Of a stretch of DNA of 64,000 nt, positions 25,210-34,230 are shown one piece after another. The stretch is taken from NCBI RefSeq assembly GCF_030124375.1, contig NZ_JASKLS010000011.1:1-64000 (forward strand). The letters are read 5' to 3'. The DNA comes from Sinorhizobium sp. 6-70 (GTDB lineage: Bacteria > Pseudomonadota > Alphaproteobacteria > Rhizobiales > Rhizobiaceae). Every line of letters starts with the position of its first letter. Position 1 is the first letter of the stretch. A program made the position numbers and the translations under genes. Under the pieces are notes generated by a model. It saw only the letters and a list, made by a program, of their open reading frames with translations. It ran no database searches and was not told where the DNA came from.

Positions 25210-25429
25210 CGGAGATCCTCTTGAAAGACGGCGGCCGGCGGCAAGTTCCTTCTAAAACAGATTCGCCTATGCTTCGACAGAGGGTGATTTTCCTTGCGAG
25301 CCATGCTATTGACTCTGGCGCCGCAATTCACACATTGCCGTCAGTGACAGTTTCAAGCGCTTCGTTTGAGATCGCGCTGACCGTTCAAGCAGACCAAATA
25401 TACGTAAATAGCTCGAGGAGAGTACGACC

Positions 25430-25966
25430 ATTCGCAGACCGTTCAAAGCGGACGCCCCAGTTAAAGAGGGGCCGCGCTCAAACAAGGAAATCCGGGTCCC
25501 CCGGGTTCAGCTTATCGATGCCGAAGGCCAGAATATCGGCGTCGTTCCGATCGACCAGGCGCTCCGCATGGCGGACGAAGCCGGTCTTGATCTGGTAGAG
25601 ATCGCACCGAACTCAGAACCGCCGGTGTGCAAGATTCTCGATCTGGGCAAGCTGAAATACGCCAACCAGAAGAAGGCCGCCGAAGCGCGCAAGAAGCAGA
25701 AGATCGTCGAGATCAAAGAGATCAAGATGCGTCCGAACATCGACACCCACGATTACGAGGTGAAGATGAAGGCGATGAACCGCTTCTTCGAGGAAGGCGA
25801 CAAGGTCAAGGTGACGCTGAAGTTCCGCGGTCGCGAAATGGCTCACCAGGAACTCGGCATGAAGCTTCTGCTTCAGGTGAAGGACGACACCCAGGCGATC
25901 GCCAAGGTGGAAGCCGAGCCGAAGCTCGAAGGCCGCCAGATGATGATGGTGCTGGCGCCGAAGTGA
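25430..25966 (+). CDS. infC: Translation initiation factor IF-3, ATT start
   Basis: A 178-residue IF-3 that binds the 30S subunit and checks start-codon pairing. The N-domain starts IRRPFKADAPVKEGPRSN and contains QLIDAEGQNIGVV; the C-domain has KMRPNIDTHDYEVKMK. No ATG, GTG or TTG lies in frame before the conserved N-terminus: an in-frame TAG sits seven codons upstream of the ATT at 25430, which is preceded by GAGGAGAG. A rare start codon (ATT or ATA) is the known device by which infC is autoregulated in other bacteria. The internal ATG at 25568 would delete the N-domain. Confidence 0.95.
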   Translation: MRRPFKADAPVKEGPRSNKEIRVPRVQLIDAEGQNIGVVPIDQALRMADEAGLDLVEIAPNSEPPVCKILDLGKLKYANQKKAAEARKKQKIVEIKEIKMRPNIDTHDYEVKMKAMNRFFEEGDKVKVTLKFRGREMAHQELGMKLLLQVKDDTQAIAKVEAEPKLEGRQMMMVLAPK

Positions 25967-26000
25967 CCGGGCACGCCCACGCATGGTGAATATGACGGGA

Positions 26001-26024
26001 AGCCGCCGCTTGAGGCGGCTTTTT
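26001..26024 (+). terminator. Terminator after infC
   Basis: AGCCGCC pairs with GGCGGCT around a GCTTGA loop, followed by TTTT. Confidence 0.8.
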
Positions 26025-26109
26025 GTTGGATGAGCATCGCGCCGGCGGCGTTGGTTGCCGAGCGAAGCGACGGTGCTTCGGGTCGCGGCCGGCTCCTTTG
26101 TCTCCCCGC

Positions 26110-26138
26110 TTGCGTTTTTCAAGACGTGCGGGTATAAG
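26110..26138 (+). promoter_or_regulatory. Promoter of rpmI-rplT
   Basis: TTGCGT (26110-26115), a 17-bp spacer and TATAAG (26133-26138) lie about 100 bp before rpmI. Together with the terminator after infC this means rpmI-rplT can be made apart from infC. The 26025-26109 stretch before it shows no gene. Confidence 0.55.
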
Positions 26139-26241
26139 CCCCCGTCCGAACGGTCCGGCAGGGCATGCCGTGGCCGTTCTTAACGCTGGAAATAGGCCTC
26201 GTCTGCCTGTTTCGCACTATTAAGAACAATGGAGTAGCAAA

Positions 26242-26445
26242 ATGCCCAAGATGAAGACGAAATCGTCTGCCAAGAAGCGGTTCAAAGTCACCGCCACCGG
26301 CAAGGTTCGTGCTGCCGCCGCTGGCAAGCGTCACGGCATGATCAAACGTACCAATAAGTTCATCCGCGACGCGCGTGGAACCATGGTTCTCGCCGAGCCC
26401 GATGGCAAGAAGGTCGTCAAGAACTACCTGCCGAACGGTCTCTAA
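26242..26445 (+). CDS. rpmI: 50S ribosomal protein L35
   Basis: A 67-residue basic ribosomal protein starting MPKMKTKSSAKKRFK and containing KRHGMIKRTNKFIRDARG, normal for bL35. The ribosome-binding sequence is GGAGTAG. It is followed after 39 bp by rplT, the usual arrangement in which L20 controls both genes in other bacteria. Confidence 0.98.
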   Translation: MPKMKTKSSAKKRFKVTATGKVRAAAAGKRHGMIKRTNKFIRDARGTMVLAEPDGKKVVKNYLPNGL

Positions 26446-26484
26446 GACTTTCAGGCATATTGGACACGTTAAGGAGATCATGAC

Positions 26485-26889
26485 ATGGCACGTGTAAAAC
26501 GCGGTGTGACCGCCCACGCCAAGCACAAGAAGACGCTCAAGGCCGCCAAGGGTTTCTACGGCCGCCGCAAGAACACCATTCGCGCCGCCAAGGCAGCGGT
26601 GGACCGTTCGAAGCAGTACGCCTACCGCGACCGCAAGGTTAACAAGCGCAACTTCCGCGCTCTCTGGATCCAGCGCATCAATGCTGCTGTCCGTGAATTC
26701 GGCCTGACCTACGGTCGCTTCATCGACGGCCTCAACAAGGCCGGTATCGAAGTCGACCGCAAGGTTCTGTCCGACATGGCGATCCATGAGCCGGCAGCAT
26801 TCGGCGCTCTCGTCGAAGCTTCCAAGAAGGCGCTCGCCTATCTCAAGGAAGCCGGCACGGCAAACGAGTTTGAAAGCGCTGTCCGTTAA
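26485..26889 (+). CDS. rplT: 50S ribosomal protein L20
   Basis: A 134-residue bL20 needed for early 50S assembly. Typical sequence MARVKRGVTAHAKHKKTLK, KNTIRAAKAAVDRSKQYAYR and WIQRINAAVREFGLTYGRFI. Strong AAGGAGATC ribosome-binding site. It is the last gene before a good terminator. Confidence 0.98.
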   Translation: MARVKRGVTAHAKHKKTLKAAKGFYGRRKNTIRAAKAAVDRSKQYAYRDRKVNKRNFRALWIQRINAAVREFGLTYGRFIDGLNKAGIEVDRKVLSDMAIHEPAAFGALVEASKKALAYLKEAGTANEFESAVR

Positions 26890-26928
26890 GCCAGCGTTTT
26901 CCCAAAACCGTTCTTGAAATTTGTTGGG

Positions 26929-26963
26929 AAACCCGCGCTGGCAGGGCTGGCGCGGGTTTTTCT
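26929..26963 (+). terminator. Terminator after rplT
   Basis: AAACCCGCGC pairs with GCGCGGGTTT around TGGCAGGGCTG and runs into TTTTTCT. Confidence 0.85.
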
Positions 26964-27092
26964 ATTCGGCGCGTCAAAAAAGAAGCGCGCCGACGGCAGT
27001 GACAGATCTCGTCCACGTCCCGGCGCGACGCGATCACATTCTTGAAGATTTGAATCGGTAAGAACCGACATTCCCGCATCGAGGCTGCACGG

Positions 27093-28175
27093 ATGAGTGA
27101 ACTGGAAACATTGGAACGAACATTGCTGGCGGATATCGATGCCGCCGGCGACGAGGGAGCGATCGAGGCGGTGCGCGTCGGTGCGCTCGGCAAGAAGGGC
27201 TCCATTTCCGAACTCTTGAAGACGCTCGGCACGATGTCGCCGGAGGAGCGCCAGACGCGCGGCGCCCAGATCAATGCGCTGAAGAACACCGTGACGGATG
27301 CGATCTCCGCCCGGAAGCTGGCGCTCAAGGATGCCGCAATCGCCGAGCGGCTGGCGCGCGAAACGGTGGACATCAGCCTGCCGGTCCGCTCCTCGCCGGC
27401 CGAGCGTGGCCGTATCCATCCGATCAGCCAGATCGTCGACGAGATCACCGCGATCTTCGGCGACATGGGCTTCTCGATTGCCGAAGGGCCGGATATCGAG
27501 ACGGATTACTACAACTTCACGGCGCTGAACTTCCCGGAAGGCCATCCGGCCCGCGAGATGCACGACACCTTCTTCTTCCAGCCGGACGAGAAGGGCGAGC
27601 GCAAGGTGCTGCGCACGCACACCTCGCCGGTGCAAATTCGCACGATGGAAGCGCAGAAGCCGCCGATCCGCATCATCATCCCCGGCAAGACCTATCGGCA
27701 GGACTCGGATGCCACCCACTCGCCGATGTTCCACCAGGTCGAGGGCCTGGTGATCGACAGGACGGCGAATGTCGCCAACATGCGTTGGGTGCTCGAAGAA
27801 TTCTGCAAGGCGTTCTTCGAGGTGGATCAGGTGACGATGCGTTTCCGCCCGTCCTTCTTCCCCTTCACCGAGCCGTCCTTCGAGGTCGACATCCAGTGCG
27901 ACCGTTCCGGGCCGATCGTCAAGTTCGGGGAAGGCACCGACTGGATGGAAATCCTCGGTTGCGGCATGGTCCATCCGAACGTGCTGCGCGCCGGCGGTCT
28001 CGATCCGGACGAGTACCAGGGCTTTGCCTGGGGCATGGGCCTCGACCGCATCGCCATGCTGAAATACGGCATGCCGGACCTGCGCGACTTCTTCAACGCC
28101 GACGTACGCTGGATGACGCATTACGGCTTTCGCCCGCTCGACATGCCGACGCTCTTCGGCGGTCTTTCCGCTTGA
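27093..28175 (+). CDS. pheS: Phenylalanyl-tRNA synthetase alpha subunit
   Basis: A 360-residue class II synthetase subunit carrying the catalytic site for Phe-tRNA. N-terminal coiled-coil region to about residue 85, then motif 2 (HTSPVQIRTM) and motif 3 (GLDRIAMLKYG), with FTEPSFEVD in the phenylalanine pocket. The length is normal. GAGG precedes the ATG. No leader peptide rich in Phe codons was found between rplT and pheS. pheT follows after 35 bp. Confidence 0.98.
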   Translation: MSELETLERTLLADIDAAGDEGAIEAVRVGALGKKGSISELLKTLGTMSPEERQTRGAQINALKNTVTDAISARKLALKDAAIAERLARETVDISLPVRSSPAERGRIHPISQIVDEITAIFGDMGFSIAEGPDIETDYYNFTALNFPEGHPAREMHDTFFFQPDEKGERKVLRTHTSPVQIRTMEAQKPPIRIIIPGKTYRQDSDATHSPMFHQVEGLVIDRTANVANMRWVLEEFCKAFFEVDQVTMRFRPSFFPFTEPSFEVDIQCDRSGPIVKFGEGTDWMEILGCGMVHPNVLRAGGLDPDEYQGFAWGMGLDRIAMLKYGMPDLRDFFNADVRWMTHYGFRPLDMPTLFGGLSA

Positions 28176-28210
28176 TCGCGCGCTGATATTTTTGGGACAC
28201 AGGTGAAAAC

Positions 28211-30637
28211 ATGAAATTCACGCTTTCCTGGCTGAAGGACCATCTGGAAACCGACGCCTCGCTCGAGGAAATCTGCGCCCGCCTGACGATGATCGGGCTG
28301 GAAGTGGAGGACGTCGATGACAAGGCGGCCTTCAAGCCCTTCGTCATCGCCAAGGTCGTCTCGGCCGAGCAGCACCCGAACGCCGACAAGCTGAAGGTGC
28401 TGATGGTCGACACCGGCAACGGCCAGCCGGTTCAGGTCGTCTGCGGTGCGCCGAACGCACGCAAGGGTCTTGTCGGCGCCTTCGCGGCTCCCGGCACCTA
28501 TGTGCCCGGCATCGATGTCACGCTCTCGGTCGGCAATATCCGCGGCGTCGAAAGTCGCGGCATGATGTGCTCGGAAAAGGAGCTGGAAATCTCCGACGAC
28601 CACACCGGCATCATCGATCTGCCGGAGGATGCGCCGCTCGGTACGAGCTACGCGGCTTACGCCGGTCTCGACGATCCGGTCATCGAGATCAACCTGACGC
28701 CGAACCGGCCGGATTGCACGAGCGTTCACGGCATCGCCCGTGACCTCGCGGCCTCCGGCTTGGGCACTTTGAAGACGCGCCCCGCGCCGTCCTTCGCGGT
28801 CGAAGGCAATACGCCAGTTAAGGTGACGCTCGACCTCGGCGAGGACAAGCATCTCTGCCCCGGCTTCGCGCTCCGCGTCGTGCGCGGCGTCAAGAATGGC
28901 CCGAGCCCGGCCTGGGTGCGCCAGCGGTTGAACGCGATCGGTCTGCGGCCGATCAACGCGCTGGTCGACATCACCAATTACCTGACCTTCGACCAGGGTC
29001 GGCCGCTGCACGTCTTCGATGCAGCGAAGGTCACCGGCAACCTCACGGTTCGCCGGGCGAAGGAGGGCGAGAAGGTGCTGGCGCTCGATACGCGCGAATA
29101 CACGCTGTCGCCGGCCAATGTGGTGATTGCGGACGAAGACGGGATCGAGTCGATCGGCGGCGTCATGGGCGGCGAGCATTCCGGCTGCGACGAGAATACC
29201 ACCGACGTGCTGATCGAATCGGCGCTCTGGGATCCGATGAACATCGCCAAGACCGGCCGCACCCTCGGCATCATCACCGATGCGCGCTATCGTTTTGAGC
29301 GCGGCGTCGATCCGGAATACATGGTGCCGGGCCTGGAGCGCGCGACCGAACTGGTGCTGGAACTGTGCGGCGGTACACCTGCCAAGCTGGATGTCGTCGG
29401 CTATGAGGGGCATGCGCCCAAGGTGGTCGACTTCCCGGTCTCGGAGGTGAAGCGGCTAACGGGGCTTGAAGTTTCCACGGAAGAGAGTGTTTCGATCCTG
29501 ATGAAGCTCGGCTTCGGCGTCGAGGGCTCCGGCGAGCGCTTCCGCGTCACCGTGCCCTCCTGGCGCCCGGACGTGGACGGCAAGGCGGATCTCGTCGAGG
29601 AAGTCATGCGCATTCACGGCGTCGACAACATCGTTGCGGCTCCGCTCGAAAGCCACAATGTCGTCAACGGCAAGATCCTGACGACGCTGCAGATCCGCAC
29701 GCGCCAGGCCAAGCGCGCGCTCGCAAGCCGCGGCATGCTCGAAGCCGTTACCTGGTCCTTCATCTCGGAGGAGCAGGCGAAGCTCTTCGGCGGCGGTTCG
29801 CCGGCGCTGAAACTCGCCAACCCGATCGCCGCCGACATGTCGGACATGCGGCCTTCGCTGCTGCCGGGGCTCTTGACCGCTGCGCAGCGCAATGCCGACA
29901 AGGGCTATGGCGACGTCGCGATCTTCGAGGTCTCCGGGACCTATGAAGGGGATACGCCGGAAGCCCAGCGCCGTGTCGCCGGTGGCGTCCGCCGCGGTAC
30001 CGCTTCGCTGAACGGCGCTGGCCGGCTCTGGTCGAATGCGGCGAAGGGCGGCGGCAAGCCGGTCGATGTCTTCGACGCCAAGGCCGATGCCATCGCCGTG
30101 CTCGAGGCTTGCGGCGTGCCGATGGGCAATGTCCAGTTCGAGGCCGGTGGTCCGGCCTGGTATCACCCCGGCCGTTCCGGCACGATCAAGCTCGGTCCGA
30201 AGATCGTTCTCGGCAGCTTCGGCGAGTTCCACCCGAAGACGCTCGATGCACTCGACGTGTCGGGCGCGCTTTGTGGTTTCGAGATCTATATCGACGCCAT
30301 GCCCGAGCCGAAGAAGAAGGCAACGCGCACCAAGCCGGCGCTGGAGTTGTCGCCCTTCCAGGCGGTCAAACGCGATTTCGCCTTCGTCGTCGACAAGACG
30401 GTCGAGGCGGCAGCGATTCTGCGGGCCGCATCCGGTGCCGACCGCAAGCTGGTCACCGGCGTCAACGTCTTCGACGTGTTCGAGGGAGCATCGCTTGGCG
30501 AAGGCAAGAAGTCGGTGGCGATCGAGGTGACGATCCAGCCGGTGGAACGTACGCTGACCGACGAGGATTTCGAGGCGCTGACGTCGAAGATCATCGCCAA
30601 TGTGGCCAAGAGCACTGGCGGCGTGCTTCGCGCCTGA
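28211..30637 (+). CDS. pheT: Phenylalanyl-tRNA synthetase beta subunit
   Basis: An 808-residue partner of PheS, forming the alpha2-beta2 enzyme. It begins MKFTLSWLKDHLETD, has an N-terminal tRNA-binding EMAP-like domain (about 40-150, HPNADKLKVLMVDTG), B3/B4 editing domains in the middle (about 205-390, with GGVMGGEHSGC), the B5 domain and a C-terminal ferredoxin-fold anticodon-binding domain (LSPFQAVKRDFAFVVDK). Normal length. Followed by a GC hairpin. Confidence 0.98.
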   Translation: MKFTLSWLKDHLETDASLEEICARLTMIGLEVEDVDDKAAFKPFVIAKVVSAEQHPNADKLKVLMVDTGNGQPVQVVCGAPNARKGLVGAFAAPGTYVPGIDVTLSVGNIRGVESRGMMCSEKELEISDDHTGIIDLPEDAPLGTSYAAYAGLDDPVIEINLTPNRPDCTSVHGIARDLAASGLGTLKTRPAPSFAVEGNTPVKVTLDLGEDKHLCPGFALRVVRGVKNGPSPAWVRQRLNAIGLRPINALVDITNYLTFDQGRPLHVFDAAKVTGNLTVRRAKEGEKVLALDTREYTLSPANVVIADEDGIESIGGVMGGEHSGCDENTTDVLIESALWDPMNIAKTGRTLGIITDARYRFERGVDPEYMVPGLERATELVLELCGGTPAKLDVVGYEGHAPKVVDFPVSEVKRLTGLEVSTEESVSILMKLGFGVEGSGERFRVTVPSWRPDVDGKADLVEEVMRIHGVDNIVAAPLESHNVVNGKILTTLQIRTRQAKRALASRGMLEAVTWSFISEEQAKLFGGGSPALKLANPIAADMSDMRPSLLPGLLTAAQRNADKGYGDVAIFEVSGTYEGDTPEAQRRVAGGVRRGTASLNGAGRLWSNAAKGGGKPVDVFDAKADAIAVLEACGVPMGNVQFEAGGPAWYHPGRSGTIKLGPKIVLGSFGEFHPKTLDALDVSGALCGFEIYIDAMPEPKKKATRTKPALELSPFQAVKRDFAFVVDKTVEAAAILRAASGADRKLVTGVNVFDVFEGASLGEGKKSVAIEVTIQPVERTLTDEDFEALTSKIIANVAKSTGGVLRA

Positions 30638-30648
30638 CGAAAAATGAG

Positions 30649-30672
30649 GGCCGCTGCCCGGCAGCGGCCTTC
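30649..30672 (+). terminator. Hairpin after pheT
   Basis: GGCCGCTGCC and GGCAGCGGCC form a 10-bp stem 12 bp after the pheT stop. The T-run is weak (TTCTCC). Confidence 0.6.
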
Positions 30673-30736
30673 TCCATCGGGATCAGCCCGCGGGTTGCAG
30701 CAAGTGCACCGAATGGACCGCTTGCTGTGGATAGGT

Positions 30737-31096
30737 CTACGAATGGGCGTGCCAGACCTTGTTGACGATCAGCCACCGTCCGTCGATTTTCAGCAGCGAC
30801 AGGTAATCCGTATAGCGTGAGCCGGCGAATTCATCGACGACCTTCACGCTCGCCGCGTCGCCGGTGATGTGGATCATCTCCACGTCCATGAGAGGCTGTG
30901 TTTCCGGCGGTGCCGAGCCTTCCTTCAGGATCGTCGCGATGAAGGCGTCGCGGGTCAGCCATTCGACGGCGTCATCATAATTGCCGACGATCGAGGCGTT
31001 CGGGTGGAAGGCCTTGCGCAGCGCCGCCTCGTTGGCGAAGGCCATGCCGTCGACATAGAGGTGGATCACTGCGCTGATCGCCTGCTCTTCGGACAT
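30737..31096 (-). CDS. NTF2/SnoaL-fold protein (putative lumazine-binding family)
   Basis: A 119-residue single-domain protein with the NTF2-like pattern: helix 1 ending LYVDGMAFANEAALRKAFHP, NYDDAVEWLTRDAFIATIL, and strands DYLSLLKIDGRWLIVNKVW. This matches the family annotated as putative lumazine-binding. No enzymatic activity can be assigned. It converges on pheT, and a mosaic repeat lies directly upstream. Confidence 0.82.
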   Translation of the reverse strand: MSEEQAISAVIHLYVDGMAFANEAALRKAFHPNASIVGNYDDAVEWLTRDAFIATILKEGSAPPETQPLMDVEMIHITGDAASVKVVDEFAGSRYTDYLSLLKIDGRWLIVNKVWHAHS

Positions 31097-31115
31097 TCCT
31101 CATTCCTCCTCTTTT

Positions 31116-31216
31116 ACAGCGCCGCGCGTCCAACCGGACGCGCTAAGGTCGCTGTAGCACCTTGAATTGCTGCATGACTTTGTCCTTAAATCGATTCCGA
31201 TTTAAGGAATCGTGCA
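31116..31216. repeat. RIME-like mosaic palindromic repeat
   Basis: Full two-hairpin copy: ACAGCGCCGCGCGTCC...GGACGCGC...GCTGTAG, then GAATTGCTGCATGAC, CTTAAATCGATTCCGATTTAAG and a closing GTGCAG. The central CTTAAATCG/CGATTTAAG is nearly perfect. Confidence 0.8.
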
Positions 31217-31321
31217 GTAGGCCGACTGCAATACAAGTAGGGCATCGCAGGCGAAATGCGATGCCCTCCCGCATGCCGGAATGTCCGGGTGGCGCCAGAA
31301 TGTCCGCGAGGCGAATGCGTG

Positions 31322-32317
31322 TTACTGGTTCGTCAGCGCCAGGGACGCCTCGGCGTAGCGCTTGCCGGCAACAAGGGCCGGCGACAGGATCTCAGCGAGT
31401 TTGCTGAGCTCGGCGTCGGAAAGCACGATATCCGCGGCGGCAGCATTCTCTTCCAGGTGCCGGATCCTGCGGGCGCCCGGAATCGGCACGATGAAATCGC
31501 CCTGGTTGATGACCCAGGCGAGCGCGAGTTGGGCGGTGGTGATGCCTTTTTGCGCCGCCAGCGTTTCGAGCGTCGAGACCAGGGCCGCGTTGGCGCTCAG
31601 GTTTTCTGCCTGGAAGCGCGGCAGCGATCGGCGGAAATCATCGGCGGCGAGATCATCCATCTTGGCGATCGTGCCGGTCAGCATGCCGCGCCCCAGCGGA
31701 CTGTAGGGAACGAAGCCGATGCCGAGTTCGCGGCAGGTGGCGAGCACTTCCTCTTCCGGATCGCGCGACCACAGCGAATACTCGCTCTGCACCGCCGCGA
31801 TCGGGTGGACCGCGTGGGCGCGGCGAATGGTGGCGGCACTCGCCTCGGAAAGGCCAAGGGCGCGTACCTTGCCCTGCTTCACGAGCTCCGCCATCGCGCC
31901 GACCGTCTCCTCGATCGGCACATTCGGGTCGACGCGGTGCTGGTAGTAAAGGTCGATGACATCGGTCCCAAGCCGCTTCAACGAGGCTTCGGCGACGGCT
32001 CTAGCGTTTTCCGGCCGCCCATCGACGCCCTTGATCGCTTCGGCCGCCGGTTTGCCCGGCTCGATGCGGAAGCCGAACTTCGTCGCGATCGTTACCCGGT
32101 CGCGCCGGTCCTTCAATGCCTTGCCGAGCAGTTTTTCGTTTTCATAGGGGCCATAAACTTCGGCCGTGTCAAAGAAGGTCACGCCGAGTTCGACGGCGCG
32201 ATGGAGCGTCCGGATCGATTCTTGCTCGTCCGCCTCGCCATAGGCGAAGCTCATGCCCATGCAGCCAAGGCCGATGGCAGAGACAGTTAGTTCATTTCCG
32301 AGCTTGCGGGTTTTCAT
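31322..32317 (-). CDS. Aldo/keto reductase (AKR13-like)
   Basis: A 331-residue NADPH-dependent reductase. Tetrad residues are visible: Asp and Tyr in FFDTAEVYGPYENE, Lys in TIATKFGF and His in YYQHRVD. The C-terminal cofactor region is IPIPGARRIRHLEENAAA-like (IVPIPGARRIRHLEEN). The ATG at 32317 follows AAAGGACC; the long open frame upstream to 32596 reads through the promoter region. It is divergent from a LysR regulator with 182 bp between them, a classic regulator/target pair. Substrate unknown. Confidence 0.92.
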   Translation of the reverse strand: MKTRKLGNELTVSAIGLGCMGMSFAYGEADEQESIRTLHRAVELGVTFFDTAEVYGPYENEKLLGKALKDRRDRVTIATKFGFRIEPGKPAAEAIKGVDGRPENARAVAEASLKRLGTDVIDLYYQHRVDPNVPIEETVGAMAELVKQGKVRALGLSEASAATIRRAHAVHPIAAVQSEYSLWSRDPEEEVLATCRELGIGFVPYSPLGRGMLTGTIAKMDDLAADDFRRSLPRFQAENLSANAALVSTLETLAAQKGITTAQLALAWVINQGDFIVPIPGARRIRHLEENAAAADIVLSDAELSKLAEILSPALVAGKRYAEASLALTNQ

Positions 32318-32499
32318 GGGAGGTCCTTTCAGGCTTAAACGCCGATTTCCGGGCGCGGGAGGCGGCCAGGCTGGCGTCGAAGGATGGTCGTCGGGTGTCG
32401 CGTGCGCGCCGGGTTCCGACAACGAGGGGAAAGATAGGGCGACCGTTCGCAGTAGAAAATCTCTGTCAATTCTCACGGGTTGTTCTATTATTTCGATCA

Positions 32500-33390
32500 A
32501 TGAACCGTACGCAGTTTTCCCAACTCGCCGTCCTCTCCGCCGTTGCCGCGCATGGCAGCTTCCGCGGCGCGGCAAAGGAACTCGGTGTCGCCCCATCTGC
32601 CGTCAGTCATGCCGTCGGCAGTCTCGAGGCAAGTCTCGGCGTGCGACTGCTCTCCCGCACCACGCGCAGCGTCGCACCGACGGAAGAAGGGCGGCGGCTC
32701 CTGGAACGGCTGCGTCCGGCACTCGACGAAATCGCCCATGCGCTGGAGGCCGCGGCGGAGGCGCGCGAGCGAGCCGCCGGGAACCTGCGCATCACCGCGC
32801 CGCGCTTTGCCGCCGATCTCATCCTTGCACCCCGTCTTGGCGCCTTTCTGGATCGCTTTCCCGATATCGTTCTGGAGATCGCCAACGAAGACGGCTTCAC
32901 CGACATTGTCGAACAGGGTTATGACGCCGGGATCAGGCTCGGCGAGAGCCTGGAAGCCGACATGATCGCGGTGAAAGTCGGCCCGGACCTCACAAGCGCC
33001 GTGGTCGCCGCGCCGTCCTATTTCGAGCGCCACGGAAGGCCGTCGCACCCGCGCGATCTTGCCGCGCACCGCTGCATCCGCCGGCGCTTTTCGAATGGCA
33101 CGCTCTATCGGTGGGAATTCGAGAAGGAGGGGGAGGAGCTAACCGTCTCGGTGGCTGGCCCCTTGATCCTCGGCGAGGATCGCCCGATCATCAAGGCGGC
33201 GCTTGGCGGGGCCGGCCTCGCTTACCTCTTCGAAACGCGGGTGGCTGAATACGTCGCTGCCGGCAGACTGGAGCGTGTGCTCGAAGATTGGTGCGCCCCC
33301 TATGCCGGCCCCTATCTTTATTACCCCAGCCGTCGTCAGATGCGCCCGGCGCTCCGGGCCTTCATCGATTTCTTCCGGCACGTCGAGTGA
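32500..33390 (+). CDS. LysR family transcriptional regulator
   Basis: A 296-residue regulator: winged helix-turn-helix at about 5-65 (FRGAAKELGVAPSAVSHAV), then the type 2 periplasmic-binding-like effector domain from about 90 (LRITAPRFAADLILAPRL). Probably controls the divergent aldo/keto reductase in response to its substrate. The ATG at 32500 lacks a clear ribosome-binding site (TTATTTCGATCA precedes it), so translation may be leaderless or weak. Confidence 0.92.
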   Translation: MNRTQFSQLAVLSAVAAHGSFRGAAKELGVAPSAVSHAVGSLEASLGVRLLSRTTRSVAPTEEGRRLLERLRPALDEIAHALEAAAEARERAAGNLRITAPRFAADLILAPRLGAFLDRFPDIVLEIANEDGFTDIVEQGYDAGIRLGESLEADMIAVKVGPDLTSAVVAAPSYFERHGRPSHPRDLAAHRCIRRRFSNGTLYRWEFEKEGEELTVSVAGPLILGEDRPIIKAALGGAGLAYLFETRVAEYVAAGRLERVLEDWCAPYAGPYLYYPSRRQMRPALRAFIDFFRHVE

Positions 33391-33404
33391 CGGCGACCGG
33401 CGGC

Positions 33405-33508
33405 TACAGCGCCGCGCGTCTTATCAGACGCGCAAAGGACGCTGTAGCGCTTTGAATTGCTGCATGCTTTTATCCTTAAGTCGGCTACGATTTAAGGAAA
33501 CATGCAGT
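33405..33508. repeat. RIME-like mosaic palindromic repeat
   Basis: Close copy of the element at 31116 in the same orientation: TACAGCGCCGCGCGTC...GACGCGC...GCTGTAG, GAATTGCTGCATGC, CTTAAGTCGG...CGATTTAAGG and CATGCAG. Confidence 0.8.
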
Positions 33509-33529
33509 TGTGCCGGCCGCTGCGAACGA

Positions 33530-34021
33530 TCATGCGGCCTTCTTGTTCGCTTGCGCCATGGCGAGTTTCGTCAGTTCCTCGTCGGTGACGAATTCTTCCT
33601 TCAGCGTCTTGTCGAGGAGCGATACGGCGTCCTTCAGGCCGATCGTTTGCGCCCAGGTCTTCAAGGTGCCGTAGCGAGCGATCTCGTAGTGCTCGACCGA
33701 CTGCGCGGCGGAGATCAGGCCGGCGTCGAGTGCAGGAGTGCCTTTGAACTCGTCCATGATCTCCTCGCCTTCGGCAATAATGCCTTCGATCGCCTCGCAG
33801 GTTTTGCCCTGTGCGCGCTTGCCGATCATGTCGAACACCTGCTGCAGCCGCTCGACATGGGTTTCCGTCTGTTCCCGGTGCTTCTCGAAAGCAGCCTTGA
33901 GTTCCGGTGCCTGCGCGCCGCGCGCCATCTTCGGCAAGGCCCTCAGGATCTTTCGTTCGGCGTAATAGATGTCCTTCAGGGTATCGTGGAACAGATCGTT
34001 CAGGTTTTTTTCCTTGGCCAT
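33530..34021 (-). CDS. YciE/YciF (DUF892) ferritin-like stress protein
   Basis: A 163-residue four-helix ferritin-like protein. It begins KNLNDLFHDTLKDIYYAE, the DUF892 signature, with metal-ligand candidates in YYAERKIL, EKHREQTETHVERL (ExxxxxxH type), EGEEIMDE and SVEHYEIARY. Such proteins are induced by osmotic or oxidative stress in other bacteria; a di-iron role is inferred. The ATG at 34021 follows AAAGGGACG. It is divergent from the frameshifted dehydrogenase. Confidence 0.9.
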   Translation of the reverse strand: MAKEKNLNDLFHDTLKDIYYAERKILRALPKMARGAQAPELKAAFEKHREQTETHVERLQQVFDMIGKRAQGKTCEAIEGIIAEGEEIMDEFKGTPALDAGLISAAQSVEHYEIARYGTLKTWAQTIGLKDAVSLLDKTLKEEFVTDEELTKLAMAQANKKAA

Positions 34022-34230
34022 AGTTCGGCGTCCCTTTCGCATCGTGTTTACGGTAGCGCCAACGAAACACCGTCGAACCGCGTTTGTTCCGAGCGTGCGA
34101 AATTGCCGCGTAGCCGTGCTCCTCACCTCGAATGTCCGGAGGGAACGGCCTTCTCGCGGCCTCGGGAATCGGGTGGCCGCTTGGCGCCGGATCTGGGATT
34201 CCTTTGTCGCTATCGAGAAAGGAACCCGTG

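Noticed and set aside
27093..27120. 16-bp match between the start of pheS (GTGAACTGGAAACATT) and the ends of the MITE-like element
   Set aside because: About one such match is expected by chance in a window of this size, and pheS codes for a normal N-terminus there.
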